64,000 bases of DNA from Marinobacterium jannaschii DSM 6295. Lineage in GTDB: Bacteria; Pseudomonadota; Gammaproteobacteria; Pseudomonadales; Balneatricaceae. The stretch is from positions 1-64,000 of the forward strand of contig NZ_JHVJ01000022.1 of assembly GCF_000620085.1 (NCBI RefSeq), written 5' to 3'. Of this stretch, positions 1-8,452 are shown piece after piece (positions within the stretch are counted from its first letter, which is position 1; each line of letters starts with the position of its first letter). The position numbers and the translations under genes are program-made. Under the pieces are notes generated by a model. The model ran no database searches. It saw only the letters and a program-made list of their open reading frames with translations, and had not been told where the DNA came from.

Positions 1-338
1 CGCTACGGAGTAAAAAAGTTGCGTTGGTTTATCAAGAGCTCTGGGGCATGTTGCTCGCTTACAATGTGATCCGCCGGGAGGCCGCGCTGGCAGCCATCGC
101 TTATCAGAGAACGCCAAGCGAGATAAGTTTTAAAGCGGCCTATTGTTACATTGCCAGCCAACTAATCGTGATGGCTCAGGCTCAGCCTGTATCCAAAACA
201 GGGCAGCGATTAGCGAACTTAAGATCCGGCATAGGTGAGTTGTGCATCCACTACCGTCCCAGGCCTTCAAGACCCAGGACGGTGAAAATGAGCAAGACCC
301 GCTATCCGGTTGATCGCAGTGCTGCCCCTCTTAAGTGA
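1..338 (+). CDS. IS4-type transposase, C-terminal fragment (cut by window edge)
   Basis: The frame is open from the first base, so the 5' part lies outside the window. The visible part begins LRSKKVALVYQELWG and continues LLAYNVIRREAA. This resembles the region just after the catalytic Glu of IS4-family DDE transposases (LRSK...QELWxxLLAYNxxR). The basic tail, rich in Arg, Pro and Lys and ending SAAPLK, is also typical of the family's C-terminus. The stop (TGA) is at 336-338. No unambiguous terminal inverted repeat is visible in 339-388, so the right edge of the element is not defined. It lies only about 50 bases from the end of folK, so the insertion is in or right beside the folate genes. 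Whether the element is intact depends on sequence to the left. Confidence 0.72.
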   Translation, partial: LRSKKVALVYQELWGMLLAYNVIRREAALAAIAYQRTPSEISFKAAYCYIASQLIVMAQAQPVSKTGQRLANLRSGIGELCIHYRPRPSRPRTVKMSKTRYPVDRSAAPLK

Positions 339-388
339 ACAGCATTGGCTGGTTAAGCCGCCTTCTGTTCAATGCAGAGATGTTCTGT

Positions 389-913
389 TCAGGCCGTACC
401 GGCCTGACAGGAGATCTGCACGTCCTGCCAGATAAAATCAACCGGCCAGAGCTTCTGCTTCGACTTATCGTAGTCAGACCAAAGCTGGGCATAACTCTGC
501 TGACTCAGCGGGTGACAGGTCTCGGCCGCAATCTCGGCCAGCGGCCAGAGTACGAACGCATTGCGGGTGATCTCATCCCGCGGCAGCTGAATACCATCAC
601 AGTTCCCCTGGCAGTCATCGTAAGTCAGGATATCGATATCCAGGGTCCGGCCAGAGAACTTAGGTCCCTGACGGCAGCGGTCATGCTCATCCTCTATCTG
701 CTTCAGGCGCACAGACAGCTCACCAACAGGCAAAAGGGTCTGAAAACCTGCAACCATATTCAGGAAAGGGTCACCTGCGAAGCCCACGGCTTCGCTTTCA
801 TAAACGGATGAAAGCTGAAGCGCACCGAACTCTTTCTGCAGCGCATCCAGGCAGCTGCTGATATAACGTTCACGGTCCATGTTACTGCCAATACTGACAT
901 AGACCTGTGCCAT
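389..913 (-). CDS. folK: 2-amino-4-hydroxy-6-hydroxymethyldihydropteridine pyrophosphokinase
   Basis: HPPK transfers pyrophosphate from ATP to 6-hydroxymethyl-dihydropterin, the step before dihydropteroate synthase in folate synthesis. The N-terminus VYVSIGSNMDRE carries the family start (xSxGSNxxxR). FLNMVAGFQT (about residues 50-59) and the signature GRTLDIDIL (about 88-96) form the pterin and ATP sites. The loop before the signature reads PKFSGRTLD rather than the RWGPRTLD of the E. coli type. At 174 residues it is a little longer than E. coli FolK (159). Its TGA overlaps a small hairpin (390-406). The ATG overlaps the folB stop as TGATG, so the two are translationally coupled. The close insertion element could have altered the C-terminal residues; comparison with relatives would tell. 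Confidence 0.93.
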   Translation of the reverse strand: MAQVYVSIGSNMDRERYISSCLDALQKEFGALQLSSVYESEAVGFAGDPFLNMVAGFQTLLPVGELSVRLKQIEDEHDRCRQGPKFSGRTLDIDILTYDDCQGNCDGIQLPRDEITRNAFVLWPLAEIAAETCHPLSQQSYAQLWSDYDKSKQKLWPVDFIWQDVQISCQAGTA

Positions 914-1269
914 CAGAAACGTTCTCCGCGTTCGATTACCACGCCCACATCCTTTGCCTTAGGCACCGCTCCAGGTTTACCCAGGCGCAGGCGCAGCCAC
1001 TTAACATTGAACTCACTAAGGATAATGGTCGCGATCTCCTCTGCCATGGTTTCCACCAGCAGAAACTCGCTGCCCTCGATAAAGCTGATCAGGCGGTCGG
1101 AAACAGACTTGTAATTCAGCGTGTTATCGATATCCTCGGAGGAAGCGGCAGTCCGGATGTCGGTAGCCATTTCCAGATCAAGGTTTACGGTCTGGCGGAT
1201 CTCCCGCTCCCAGTCGTAGATACCGATGACCGTTTCGACCGCTAATTCACGTATGTAGACTATATCCAT
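913..1269 (-). CDS. folB: Dihydroneopterin aldolase
   Basis: Cleaves 7,8-dihydroneopterin to 6-hydroxymethyl-dihydropterin and glycolaldehyde, giving the substrate of the FolK encoded next to it. At 118 residues it has the standard length. Family residues are visible: Glu21 in GIYDWERE, Glu73 in LLVETMAEE, and the catalytic Lys98 in LGKPGAV. The start MDIVYIRELAVET is the usual N-terminus. folB and folK form a two-gene minus-strand unit divergent from plsY, with only about 25 bases between the folB and plsY starts, so any promoters must overlap the coding ends. Confidence 0.95.
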   Translation of the reverse strand: MDIVYIRELAVETVIGIYDWEREIRQTVNLDLEMATDIRTAASSEDIDNTLNYKSVSDRLISFIEGSEFLLVETMAEEIATIILSEFNVKWLRLRLGKPGAVPKAKDVGVVIERGERF

Positions 1270-1294
1270 TTACTTCAACCTGTTGGATCGCTTG

Positions 1295-1882
1295 ATGCAG
1301 GGAATTGAGCTTGTTTTACCAGCACTGATACTGACAGCGTACCTGCTGGGCTCGCTTCCTACTGCTATTCTGGTGTGCCACTCTATGGGCATCAGAGACC
1401 CCCGTCAACAGGGCTCAGGCAACCCCGGTACAAGTAATGTATTACGTGTCGGTAATCGACTGGCTGCCCTGTTCACGCTGATCGGAGATATGGGCAAAGG
1501 TATCCTTGCCACGTTACCGGCTATCTGGCTGCAGCTTCCGGTGCTGGAACAGGGCTTCTGCGCTGCAGCCGCCCTGCTGGGCCACATCTATCCTCTCTAT
1601 ACCCGCTTTCAGGGCGGCAAAGGTGTGGCGACCTTTTTTGGCTGCTGCCTGGCGCTGCACTGGCCGACCGGCATCCTGCAGGTCATTTTCTGGTTACTGA
1701 TGTTCAGCGTCGGCCGTATCGCTTCCCTTGCCTCGATCAGTACCGCCCTGGTGACGCCACTATTTGTATGGCTGCTGGCACCGCAGCTGATGGGGATGAT
1801 CTGCCTGATGGGAATCATCCTGATGCTGACCCACCGGGAAAATATAGAAAAACTGCTCGCTGGCGAGGAAAGCCGGTTTTAG
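1295..1882 (+). CDS. plsY: Acyl-phosphate:glycerol-3-phosphate acyltransferase PlsY
   Basis: Integral membrane enzyme that moves the acyl group from acyl-phosphate to glycerol-3-phosphate in phospholipid synthesis. Family motifs are intact: LLGSLPTA near the start, GSGNPGTSNVLR followed by GDMGKG, and the later QGGKGVAT. About five hydrophobic segments cover the 195 residues. The open frame extends back to a TTG at 1283, but the ATG at 1295 gives the canonical start with weak TGGA seven bases upstream, so it is preferred. The gene sits head to head with folB and tail to tail with tsaD, a common arrangement in gammaproteobacteria. Confidence 0.93.
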   Translation: MQGIELVLPALILTAYLLGSLPTAILVCHSMGIRDPRQQGSGNPGTSNVLRVGNRLAALFTLIGDMGKGILATLPAIWLQLPVLEQGFCAAAALLGHIYPLYTRFQGGKGVATFFGCCLALHWPTGILQVIFWLLMFSVGRIASLASISTALVTPLFVWLLAPQLMGMICLMGIILMLTHRENIEKLLAGEESRF

Positions 1883-1900
1883 CGCAGCTTCGAGCCCGCA

Positions 1901-1928
1901 GCTACGAGCTACGAGCTACGAGCTACGA
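1901..1928. repeat. Four tandem copies of the heptamer GCTACGA
   Basis: Four exact GCTACGA copies run without interruption from 1901 to 1928 and continue with a partial GC. They lie in the 63-base gap between the convergent ends of plsY and tsaD. A degenerate related stretch (GCTTCGAGC) lies at 1888-1895. No gene uses this segment, and it has no T-tract hairpin that would make it a terminator. Confidence 0.9.
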
Positions 1929-1945
1929 GCCCAGCATGCTTCGGC

Positions 1946-2977
1946 TTATCGTATCGCTTCCAGCGTGTCCATCGGCCAGCGTGGTTTGGCGAGGATGGTC
2001 AGATCACTCTGCTGCCCCGCCATCAGGCGCTGGCAACCGGCAAAGGCGATCATGGCACCATTATCGGTACAGAATTCGGGACGGGCATAAAAGAGCTTCG
2101 CCCGTTCTTTCCCGACCATCGTCTCCAGGCGCTCACGCAGATGGCGGTTTGCACTCACACCACCGGCGATCACCAGCTGCTTCATACCGGTCTGCTGCAG
2201 AGCGCGTCGACACTTGATGGCAAGGGTTTCCACCACCGCTTCCTCAAACGCATAAGCGATATCGGCAATCGTTTGCTGATCCAGCTTGCCGTTTTCATCA
2301 CGGTGCGCGTTGGCGGTATTCAGGGTAAAGGTCTTGAGGCCGGAAAAGCTGAAATCGACCCCCGGACGATCGGTCATCGGACGCGGGAATTTAAACCGGC
2401 CCGGCGTACCCTGCTGCGCCAGACGCGCCACTTCAGGCCCGCCCGGATAATCCAGCCCCAGCATCTTGGCCGCCTTATCGAAGGCCTCGCCGGCCGCATC
2501 ATCTAGTGACTCGCCCAGTAGCTGGTACTCACCGATACCATCGACGCGAACCAACTGGGTGTGTCCACCGGATACCAACAGGGCGACAAAAGGAAACTCC
2601 GGCGGCGTCTCTTCCAGCATCGGCGCCAGCAGGTGACCTTCCATATGATGCACCCCGATCGCCGGCTTATCCCATGCCAGCGCCATCGCGCGACCGGTAG
2701 AAGCACCCACCATCAGCGCACCGATCAGGCCAGGGCCTGCGGTATAGGCTACCGCATCCACATCACCCAGCGGCAGGTTCGCCTGACTGAAGCACTCGCG
2801 GATCAGCGGCAACAACCGACGGACATGGTCACGGGATGCCAGCTCAGGAACCACGCCACCGTATTCCGCGTGCATTTTGACCTGACTGTAAAGCGTATCT
2901 GCCAGCAAACCCTGCTCGCTATCGTAGATGGCTACACCTGTTTCATCACAGGAGGTTTCGATTCCCAGTACTCGCAT
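1946..2977 (-). CDS. tsaD: tRNA N6-threonylcarbamoyladenosine transferase subunit TsaD
   Basis: Transfers the threonylcarbamoyl group onto A37 of ANN-decoding tRNAs, acting with TsaB, TsaE and TsaC. The protein has 343 residues (E. coli 337). It shows the Kae1/TsaD features: N-terminal [10 protein letters not shown] (ASKHA fold), the iron-binding H111-MEG-H115, [10 protein letters not shown], and [10 protein letters not shown] near the C-terminus. It is divergent from rpsU, the usual arrangement at this locus. A sigma-70-like promoter lies about 35-65 bases upstream. Confidence 0.97.
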   Translation of the reverse strand: MRVLGIETSCDETGVAIYDSEQGLLADTLYSQVKMHAEYGGVVPELASRDHVRRLLPLIRECFSQANLPLGDVDAVAYTAGPGLIGALMVGASTGRAMALAWDKPAIGVHHMEGHLLAPMLEETPPEFPFVALLVSGGHTQLVRVDGIGEYQLLGESLDDAAGEAFDKAAKMLGLDYPGGPEVARLAQQGTPGRFKFPRPMTDRPGVDFSFSGLKTFTLNTANAHRDENGKLDQQTIADIAYAFEEAVVETLAIKCRRALQQTGMKQLVIAGGVSANRHLRERLETMVGKERAKLFYARPEFCTDNGAMIAFAGCQRLMAGQQSDLTILAKPRWPMDTLEAIR

Positions 2978-3012
2978 CGTTCATTCGTTCTGATTAAGTT
3001 GGAGAGATCACT

Positions 3013-3041
3013 ATTATCCGGCAAAAAGCGTTTAATTTCAC
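3013..3041 (-). promoter_or_regulatory. Putative sigma-70 promoter of tsaD
   Basis: On the minus strand, GTGAAA (3041-3036; four of six to TTGACA) is followed after exactly 17 bases by GATAAT (3018-3013; five of six to TATAAT). The predicted start near 3006 leaves a leader of about 30 bases before the tsaD ATG. On the plus strand, TATACT at 3048-3053 could serve rpsU, but it has no convincing -35 partner. Confidence 0.4.
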
Positions 3042-3159
3042 CGTTGTTATACTTTACACAGACAGGTGCAACGTCTAAAATTTTGCGCCTTCTAAGCTAT
3101 GTGCCTCGTGCCTGGCTGGAAAATCCCAAATCAACCTACTTATTTAAGGTCTGTTACAG

Positions 3160-3375
3160 ATGCCTTCAGTAAAAGTTAAAGATAACGAGCCATTTGACGT
3201 TGCTCTGCGTCGTTTCAAGCGTTCTTGCGAAAAAGCCGGCATCCTGGCTGAAGTTCGTCGTCGTGAATTCTACGAAAAGCCAACTTCTGTTCGTAAGCGT
3301 AAAGCAGCAGCCGCTGTTAAGCGTCACATGAAAAAAGTATCTCGCGAACAGTCTCGTCGCGTTCGTCTGTACTGA
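3160..3375 (+). CDS. rpsU: 30S ribosomal protein S21
   Basis: Small basic ribosomal protein of 71 residues, the same length as E. coli S21. The N-terminus [27 protein letters not shown] and the Arg/Lys-rich C-terminus ending RRVRLY are characteristic. AAGG about ten bases upstream of the ATG is a reasonable ribosome site. Codons are strongly biased (CGT for Arg, GTT for Val), as expected for a highly expressed gene. It is the first gene of the classic rpsU-dnaG-rpoD macromolecular synthesis group, here with yqeY inserted. A short hairpin (ACTAAA/TTTAGT, 3381-3395) follows the stop but has no T-run. Confidence 0.98.
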   Translation: MPSVKVKDNEPFDVALRRFKRSCEKAGILAEVRRREFYEKPTSVRKRKAAAAVKRHMKKVSREQSRRVRLY

Positions 3376-3468
3376 TCGTTACTAAAGCTTTTAGTCCTAC
3401 TAACTGCTGTACTGATTAAACGTACTGAGCTGAGATAGATCCTTCATTCAGATAGCGAGATTCATACT

Positions 3469-3918
3469 ATGTCCACGTTGAAGCAACAGATTACTGATGC
3501 CATGAAAAACGCCATGCGAGCCAAAGAAAAGCTACGCCTGGGGACTATCCGCATGATTCTGGCCGAACTCAAGCGCATCGAAGTCGATGAGCGCATTGAA
3601 CTGGATGATGCCCGGGTTCTGGTTGTTCTGGACAAAATGTCCAAGCAACGCCGCGACTCGATCTCGCAGTACGAAGAAGCGGCCCGCACGGATCTTGCGG
3701 ATGCTGAGCGACAGGAGCTGGAGGTGATTAAAACTTTCCTGCCGCAACCGCTAAACGATGAAGAGCTGACCGCACTGGTCGACCAGGCGATCGCTGCGTC
3801 AGGCGCAGCGACGATGCAGGATATGGGTAAAGTGATGGCCGTCCTGAAACCTCAGGTTCAGGGGCGCGCTGACATGGGCCAGGTTTCCAAACTCGTCAAA
3901 ACGCGTATCGCCGGTTAA
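3469..3918 (+). CDS. yqeY: GatB/YqeY domain-containing protein
   Basis: A 149-residue protein homologous to the tail domain of the amidotransferase subunit GatB. The start MSTLKQQITDAMKNAMRAKEK, the central KQRRDSISQYEEAARTDLA segment and the C-terminal MGKVMAVLKPQVQGRADMG are typical of YqeY. Its biochemical role is not settled; binding to tRNA is assumed from the GatB homology. It lies between rpsU and dnaG, as in Pseudomonas and many marine gammaproteobacteria, and is probably cotranscribed with dnaG 34 bases downstream. Confidence 0.93.
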   Translation: MSTLKQQITDAMKNAMRAKEKLRLGTIRMILAELKRIEVDERIELDDARVLVVLDKMSKQRRDSISQYEEAARTDLADAERQELEVIKTFLPQPLNDEELTALVDQAIAASGAATMQDMGKVMAVLKPQVQGRADMGQVSKLVKTRIAG

Positions 3919-3952
3919 ACTGCAGCTGATTCAGGAATCAGCCGCATAGAGA

Positions 3953-5899
3953 ATGGCCGGACGCATACCGCAACACTTTATCGACGACCTTTTGGCGCGC
4001 GTCAACATCATTGACGTGCTGGATGGTCGTGTTAATAAACTAAAGCGCACCGGCAAGAACTACTCCGGCCTCTGTCCATTTCACAAAGAAAAAACCCCCT
4101 CATTTACCGCCAATCAGGAAAAACAGTTCTATTACTGTTTCGGCTGCGGTGCAGGCGGCAACGCCCTCGGCTTCCTGATGGAATACGAACGCCTCGACTT
4201 CCCCCAGGCGATCGAAGAGCTGGCAAAAATGGTTGGCATGGAAGTTCCACGAGAGCAGTCCAGCCCCCAAAGCCAGCAGAAAGACAGACATCTCAAAGAC
4301 CTCTACCAGTTACTTGAAAGCTCTGCAGACTTCTTCGCACAGCAACTGCGCAGCCATCATCAACGCAGTGACGCCGTCAATTACCTCAAGCAGCGCGGCC
4401 TGAACGGCCAGATCGCCAAGGCCTTTGGCATTGGCTATGCCCCACCCGGCTGGGACAACCTGATGCGCGAGCTGGCAGACAGCCCGGAACAGACCCGCCT
4501 GCTGGAGAAAGCTGGCATGCTGATCCACAAGGAAGAGCGCAACAGTTATTACGACCGCTTCCGTAACCGCATCATGTTTCCCATCAGGGATCAGCGCGGA
4601 CGGGTGATCGCATTTGGCGGGCGGGTCCTGGGCGATGAGAAGCCCAAGTACCTGAATTCGCCAGAAACTGACACTTTTAACAAGAGCCGTGAGCTCTACG
4701 GCCTCTATGAAGCGCGCAAGCACAGCAATAAGCTAGAGCGCCTGATCATCGTTGAGGGTTATATGGATGTGGTTGGGCTGGCGCAGTTTGGCATCCATTA
4801 CGCGGTCGCCACCCTGGGTACCGCCGCAACCAAACAACATCTGGAGCGCCTGTTCAAACTGGTGCCTGAGGTGATCTTCTGCTTTGACGGCGATGAAGCC
4901 GGTCGCAAGGCCGCTCGCCGCGCACTGGATACCGCCCTGCCTGTGATCGCGGACGGCCAGGAAGCCCGCTTTCTTTTCCTGCCGGAAGGCGAAGACCCGG
5001 ACACCCTGGTGCGCAAAGAGGGGCGGGATGGCTTTGAACAGCGCCAGCAGGAATCCCTGCCAATGTCAGAGTTCTTCTTTAAGTGCCACTCAGAGCATGC
5101 GGACCTGACCAGCATGGATGGCCGCGCCCGCTTCAGCAAGGAGGCACTCCCGGCTCTGCGAGAGATGAAACCCGGTATACTCCAGCAGATGATGCTGGAT
5201 AAGGTATGTGATATTACCGGCCTCTCACTGGAACAGTTACAGAGCGTCGCCAACCTGCAACAGGCAACCCAGACCGCCATTAAAAAGACAGAGCCGAAGC
5301 CCGACATTCCGCAGATCTACCAGCCCCCTGCTTATGACGACGGCTACGATGACTACCCTGCAAATGATTACGATTATCCGGAGCCGGATAATTACAGCAT
5401 CGGCTACGACAGCCCTGCCAGCCCTCCGGGCAGACAACCCGAGCGACAGCTACACAACAGAGGCAGTGGAAAAAAAGTCCGTAGCCTGGCGCTGAGCGAC
5501 CGCATCATCTCGTTGCTGCTGCACTTTCCCGCTCTGGCAAAAAGCTGCCCGCTTCCAGCTGAGCTGCCTCTGCTTCCGGAACCGAATATCAGCCTGTTGA
5601 TTGAGCTGAGCGAATACCTGTGCGAAGACCCCCAGGCAACACTGGGAACTCTGGGCGTCGACTGGCAGGACGGCGGTCAGCGCAGCCAGTATCTGCAAAA
5701 ACTGAATGAGATCACCTGGACTGACCCTGTCGATAGCGAAGAGCAGGCCCGCCAGATACTTGCAGACGCCCTGAAAGTGCTGGAACAGCGCATCGACGAA
5801 CAACGCCTTGAAGCGCTCAAGCGAAAGCCCGCATTAACACAAAGCGAGAAACAACTGTTAAACACTCTCCTGCTAAAACGCCTGAAGCCCGGCGACTAG
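3953..5899 (+). CDS. dnaG: DNA primase
   Basis: Makes RNA primers at the replication fork. The 648-residue protein begins with a CHC2 zinc ribbon: Cys41, His44, Cys62 and Cys65 in CPFH...YYCFGC. The TOPRIM catalytic core carries Glu268 in IIVEGYMD and Asp312/Asp314 in FCFDGDEAG, close to E. coli Glu265, Asp309 and Asp311. The C-terminal part (about 520-648) is the DnaB-binding domain. Between core and C-terminal domain, at about 455-500, lies a linker unusually rich in Asp, Tyr and Pro. Several short hairpins follow the stop (for example 5949-5965) but none has a T-run, so some transcription into rpoD is possible. Confidence 0.97.
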   Translation: MAGRIPQHFIDDLLARVNIIDVLDGRVNKLKRTGKNYSGLCPFHKEKTPSFTANQEKQFYYCFGCGAGGNALGFLMEYERLDFPQAIEELAKMVGMEVPREQSSPQSQQKDRHLKDLYQLLESSADFFAQQLRSHHQRSDAVNYLKQRGLNGQIAKAFGIGYAPPGWDNLMRELADSPEQTRLLEKAGMLIHKEERNSYYDRFRNRIMFPIRDQRGRVIAFGGRVLGDEKPKYLNSPETDTFNKSRELYGLYEARKHSNKLERLIIVEGYMDVVGLAQFGIHYAVATLGTAATKQHLERLFKLVPEVIFCFDGDEAGRKAARRALDTALPVIADGQEARFLFLPEGEDPDTLVRKEGRDGFEQRQQESLPMSEFFFKCHSEHADLTSMDGRARFSKEALPALREMKPGILQQMMLDKVCDITGLSLEQLQSVANLQQATQTAIKKTEPKPDIPQIYQPPAYDDGYDDYPANDYDYPEPDNYSIGYDSPASPPGRQPERQLHNRGSGKKVRSLALSDRIISLLLHFPALAKSCPLPAELPLLPEPNISLLIELSEYLCEDPQATLGTLGVDWQDGGQRSQYLQKLNEITWTDPVDSEEQARQILADALKVLEQRIDEQRLEALKRKPALTQSEKQLLNTLLLKRLKPGD

Positions 5900-6020
5900 C
5901 TTAAAAAACACTCTAATTGCTCTTAGGGCATTGAAATCCCTGAAACAATCCCCATTTAAAGGGGACGGGTTACCTTTAGGCAAAGCGGACTTTCTGGTCT
6001 ATGTTTAAGGTACACCCAAC

Positions 6021-6045
6021 CCACCGGCCCAATCTTTTCCGGTGG
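6021..6045. repeat. Perfect 7-bp inverted repeat upstream of rpoD
   Basis: CCACCGG (6021-6027) and CCGGTGG (6039-6045) flank an 11-base spacer. The right arm overlaps the -35 position of the putative rpoD promoter. It could be an operator or an RNA hairpin on transcripts entering from dnaG. No T-run follows, so it is not a standard terminator. Confidence 0.5.
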
Positions 6046-6071
6046 TAAATATCTCGAACGCCCGTTATAAT
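6043..6071 (+). promoter_or_regulatory. Putative sigma-70 promoter of rpoD
   Basis: A perfect TATAAT lies at 6066-6071. Seventeen bases before it, TGGTAA (6043-6048) matches TTGACA at only three positions, so the promoter rests mainly on the -10. The expected start near 6078 gives a leader of about 38 bases before the rpoD ATG at 6116, which has AGGG at 6107-6110 as ribosome site. Confidence 0.5.
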
Positions 6072-6115
6072 GTCGGGCTTGATTTTCCGTACAATCTTCG
6101 TCAGAACAGGGTCCC

Positions 6116-7957
6116 ATGTCCGATACTTCTCAGCAGCAATCGCGCCTAAAGGAATTGATCGCCCGTGGTAAGGAGCAGGGCTACCTTACCTACGCAGAAG
6201 TCAACGACCACCTCCCGGAGGATATTGCCGATCCGGATCAGGTCGAAGATATTATTCGTATGATCAACGATATGGGTATTAAAGTATCCGAAGAAACACC
6301 GGATGCAGAAACCCTGTTGATGACCGAAGGTGACTCCGCCGAAGAAGCCGACGACGATGCCGTAGCCGCACTGGCTGCCGTAGAATCTGACGCGGGACGC
6401 ACAACAGATCCGGTCCGCATGTATATGCGCGAGATGGGTACTGTAGAACTGCTTACCCGTGAAGGCGAGATCGATATCGCCAAGCGTATCGAGGAAGGCA
6501 TCCGCGAAGTAATGACCGCACTGGCTTACCTGCCTGGCAGCGTCGATACCATTCTGGATGCATATAAGCTTACTTTGACTGAAGAGGGACGCCTGAGCGA
6601 CATCTTCAGTGGCTATATCGACCCGGACGATGGCTACCCTGAAGCTCCGCCTGTCGTTGTCGCGGAACCTGATGCTGATGATGAGGATGACGACGAAGAC
6701 GATAAAGACGAGAGCGACGACGATAGTTCCGACGAGAAGGAACGCGGTCCCGATCCGGAAGAAGCCAAGCAGCGCTTTGGCCTCATCGACGAGTGCCTGA
6801 CAGAGCTTAAGGCCGCCGTTGAAGCCCATGGCCGCAATTCAAAGCAGGCCGAACTGGCTCTGATTGAACTGGGGACCGCATTTTCTCCGATTAAACTGGC
6901 ACCTCGCTATTACGACGAGCTGGTTTCACGTGTCCGCTATGCTATCGACAGTGTCCGTCATCAGGAGCGCACTATCATGCGCATCTGTACACAGCGCTGC
7001 AAGATGCCTCGTAAGCAGTTTATCCAGACCTTCCCGGGCAATGAAACAAACCCGGATTGGTTTAACACGCTAATCGACGCTAACGCCGACTATTCTCCGC
7101 GTATAAAACGCAATATCGTCGAGCTGAAACGTGCACAGAAACGCCTGATTCAGATTGAGCAGGACTACACCCTGTCTCTGTCTGAAATTAAGGAAGTTAA
7201 CCGCCGCATGTCGATTGGTGAGGCACGTGCCCGCCGTGCCAAGAAGGAGATGGTCGAAGCCAACCTGCGTCTGGTTATCTCTATTGCCAAGAAGTACACC
7301 AACCGTGGTCTTCAGTTCCTCGACCTGATCCAGGAAGGTAATATTGGTCTGATGAAAGCGGTGGACAAATTTGAATATCGCCGTGGTTATAAGTTCTCAA
7401 CCTATGCCACCTGGTGGATTCGTCAGGCAATCACCCGCTCAATCGCCGACCAGGCACGTACGATCCGTATCCCGGTTCATATGATCGAAACGATCAATAA
7501 ACTGAACCGTATCTCACGCCAGATGTTGCAGGAGATGGGACGCGAGGCTACGCCGGAAGAACTGGCAGAGCGTATGGAGATGCCGGAAGATAAGATCCGC
7601 AAGGTGCTCAAGATCGCCAAAGAACCGATCTCGATGGAAACCCCGATCGGTGACGATGAAGACTCCAGCCTGGGTGACTTTATCGAAGACATAACCCTCT
7701 CCTCTCCGGTGGACTCAGCGACAGGTGAAGGCCTGCGCGAAGCGACCCGAGAAGTTCTGGCTGGTCTGACTGCCCGGGAATCAAAAGTCCTGCGCATGCG
7801 CTTCGGTATCGATATGAACACCGACCACACCCTTGAGGAAGTGGGCAAACAGTTCGACGTTACCCGTGAACGTATTCGCCAGATCGAAGCCAAGGCCCTG
7901 CGCAAGCTGCGCCACCCAAGTCGCTCTGAGCATCTGCGCGGCTTCATCGACGAATAA
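6116..7957 (+). CDS. rpoD: RNA polymerase primary sigma factor (sigma-70)
   Basis: The housekeeping sigma factor, 613 residues, the same length as E. coli RpoD. Region 1.1 is at the N-terminus ([20 protein letters not shown]). A long non-conserved section contains an acidic run of Asp/Glu/Ser at about residues 183-208. Regions 2.1-2.4 are nearly canonical ([14 protein letters not shown], then [21 protein letters not shown]). Region 4.2 carries the helix-turn-helix [21 protein letters not shown] strong intrinsic terminator follows at 7979-8019. Confidence 0.99.
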   Translation: MSDTSQQQSRLKELIARGKEQGYLTYAEVNDHLPEDIADPDQVEDIIRMINDMGIKVSEETPDAETLLMTEGDSAEEADDDAVAALAAVESDAGRTTDPVRMYMREMGTVELLTREGEIDIAKRIEEGIREVMTALAYLPGSVDTILDAYKLTLTEEGRLSDIFSGYIDPDDGYPEAPPVVVAEPDADDEDDDEDDKDESDDDSSDEKERGPDPEEAKQRFGLIDECLTELKAAVEAHGRNSKQAELALIELGTAFSPIKLAPRYYDELVSRVRYAIDSVRHQERTIMRICTQRCKMPRKQFIQTFPGNETNPDWFNTLIDANADYSPRIKRNIVELKRAQKRLIQIEQDYTLSLSEIKEVNRRMSIGEARARRAKKEMVEANLRLVISIAKKYTNRGLQFLDLIQEGNIGLMKAVDKFEYRRGYKFSTYATWWIRQAITRSIADQARTIRIPVHMIETINKLNRISRQMLQEMGREATPEELAERMEMPEDKIRKVLKIAKEPISMETPIGDDEDSSLGDFIEDITLSSPVDSATGEGLREATREVLAGLTARESKVLRMRFGIDMNTDHTLEEVGKQFDVTRERIRQIEAKALRKLRHPSRSEHLRGFIDE

Positions 7958-7978
7958 ATCCATAGTTTTCAAGCTATT

Positions 7979-8019
7979 GCGCCAATGACTCCTTATCGGT
8001 ATCATTGGCGCTCGTTTTT
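7979..8019 (+). terminator. Intrinsic terminator of rpoD
   Basis: GCGCCAATGA (7979-7988) and TCATTGGCGC (8002-8011) form a perfect 10-bp stem with a 13-base loop, followed by CTCG... and a five-T run at 8015-8019. It begins 21 bases after the rpoD stop. Confidence 0.9.
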
Positions 8020-8055
8020 ACAGGATAGGCTCTTCTGTCTCGTAAAACCTGGTGA

Positions 8056-8132
8056 GGGCCTTTAGCTCAGTTGGTTAGAGCATCCGACTCATAATCGGCA
8101 GGTCCTGGGTTCAAGTCCCGGAAGGCCCACCA
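8056..8132 (+). tRNA. tRNA with CAT anticodon, probably tRNA-Ile2 (lysidine-modified)
   Basis: A 77-nt cloverleaf with encoded CCA. The acceptor stem GGGCCTT (8056-8062) pairs with AAGGCCC (8122-8128), followed by A and CCA. The D arm is GCTC...GAGC, the anticodon loop CTCATAA, and the T arm contains GGTTCAAGTCC. A CAT anticodon can mean initiator Met, elongator Met or Ile2. It lacks the three G-C pairs in the anticodon stem of initiators. The acceptor pairs C4-G69 and C5-G68 match those known to favour TilS (tRNA-Ile lysidine synthetase) and differ from elongator tRNA-Met (U4-A69, A5-U68). Ile2 is therefore the better call, with Met as the alternative. The first anticodon-stem pair (27-43) looks mismatched. 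Confidence 0.9.
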
Positions 8133-8452
8133 TCCCCTCTTGCTACTCCCCACATGACCGTCATATGAATAACCCAATCAACTGATAGTCTGCTTCACTC
8201 CTAAAAGGTAAGGTAAATTCCGGCCGCTGTGTGCTGGCTTATTAGAGTGTGTTATCTGCTTCAGGGAACGAGCAGTGAAAAGCAATAGGGAAGCATGAGC
8301 CTGCAGAGACAGTGCCCCCCTTCTTCTACCTCAATCCATGAGCGAATAACTCCTCAGTCCGGTATTATATGAGCCTAGCCTGATCACCGATCGGATAAGT
8401 CAGCCAGTGCTACGGATTATTTATAAGTATCTGTCGTGGAGTGATATGTAAA
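8133..8452. other. Non-coding gap between the tRNA and galU
   Basis: About 320 bases with no convincing open frame on either strand. No T-run terminator is seen right after the tRNA. Possible -10 boxes upstream of galU are TATTAT (8363-8368) and TATAAG (8422-8427), neither with a good -35. A short palindrome CCGATCGG lies at 8387-8394. The segment before the galU ATG contains GTGGAG (8436-8441), the likely ribosome site. Confidence 0.5.

Noticed and set aside
363-391. TTCTGTTCA repeated at 363 and 383 as a target-site duplication of the IS
   Set aside because: Both copies lie on the same side of the element; a true duplication needs one copy at each end, and the left end is outside the window.
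3381-3395. Hairpin after rpsU as a terminator
   Set aside because: Only six base pairs and no T-run. It may be a processing site but cannot be called a terminator.
8017-8048. tRNA promoter overlapping the rpoD terminator (TTTACA and TAAAAC)
   Set aside because: The spacer would be 20 bases and the -10 is poor. The tRNA may rely on readthrough from rpoD or a promoter not recognised here.
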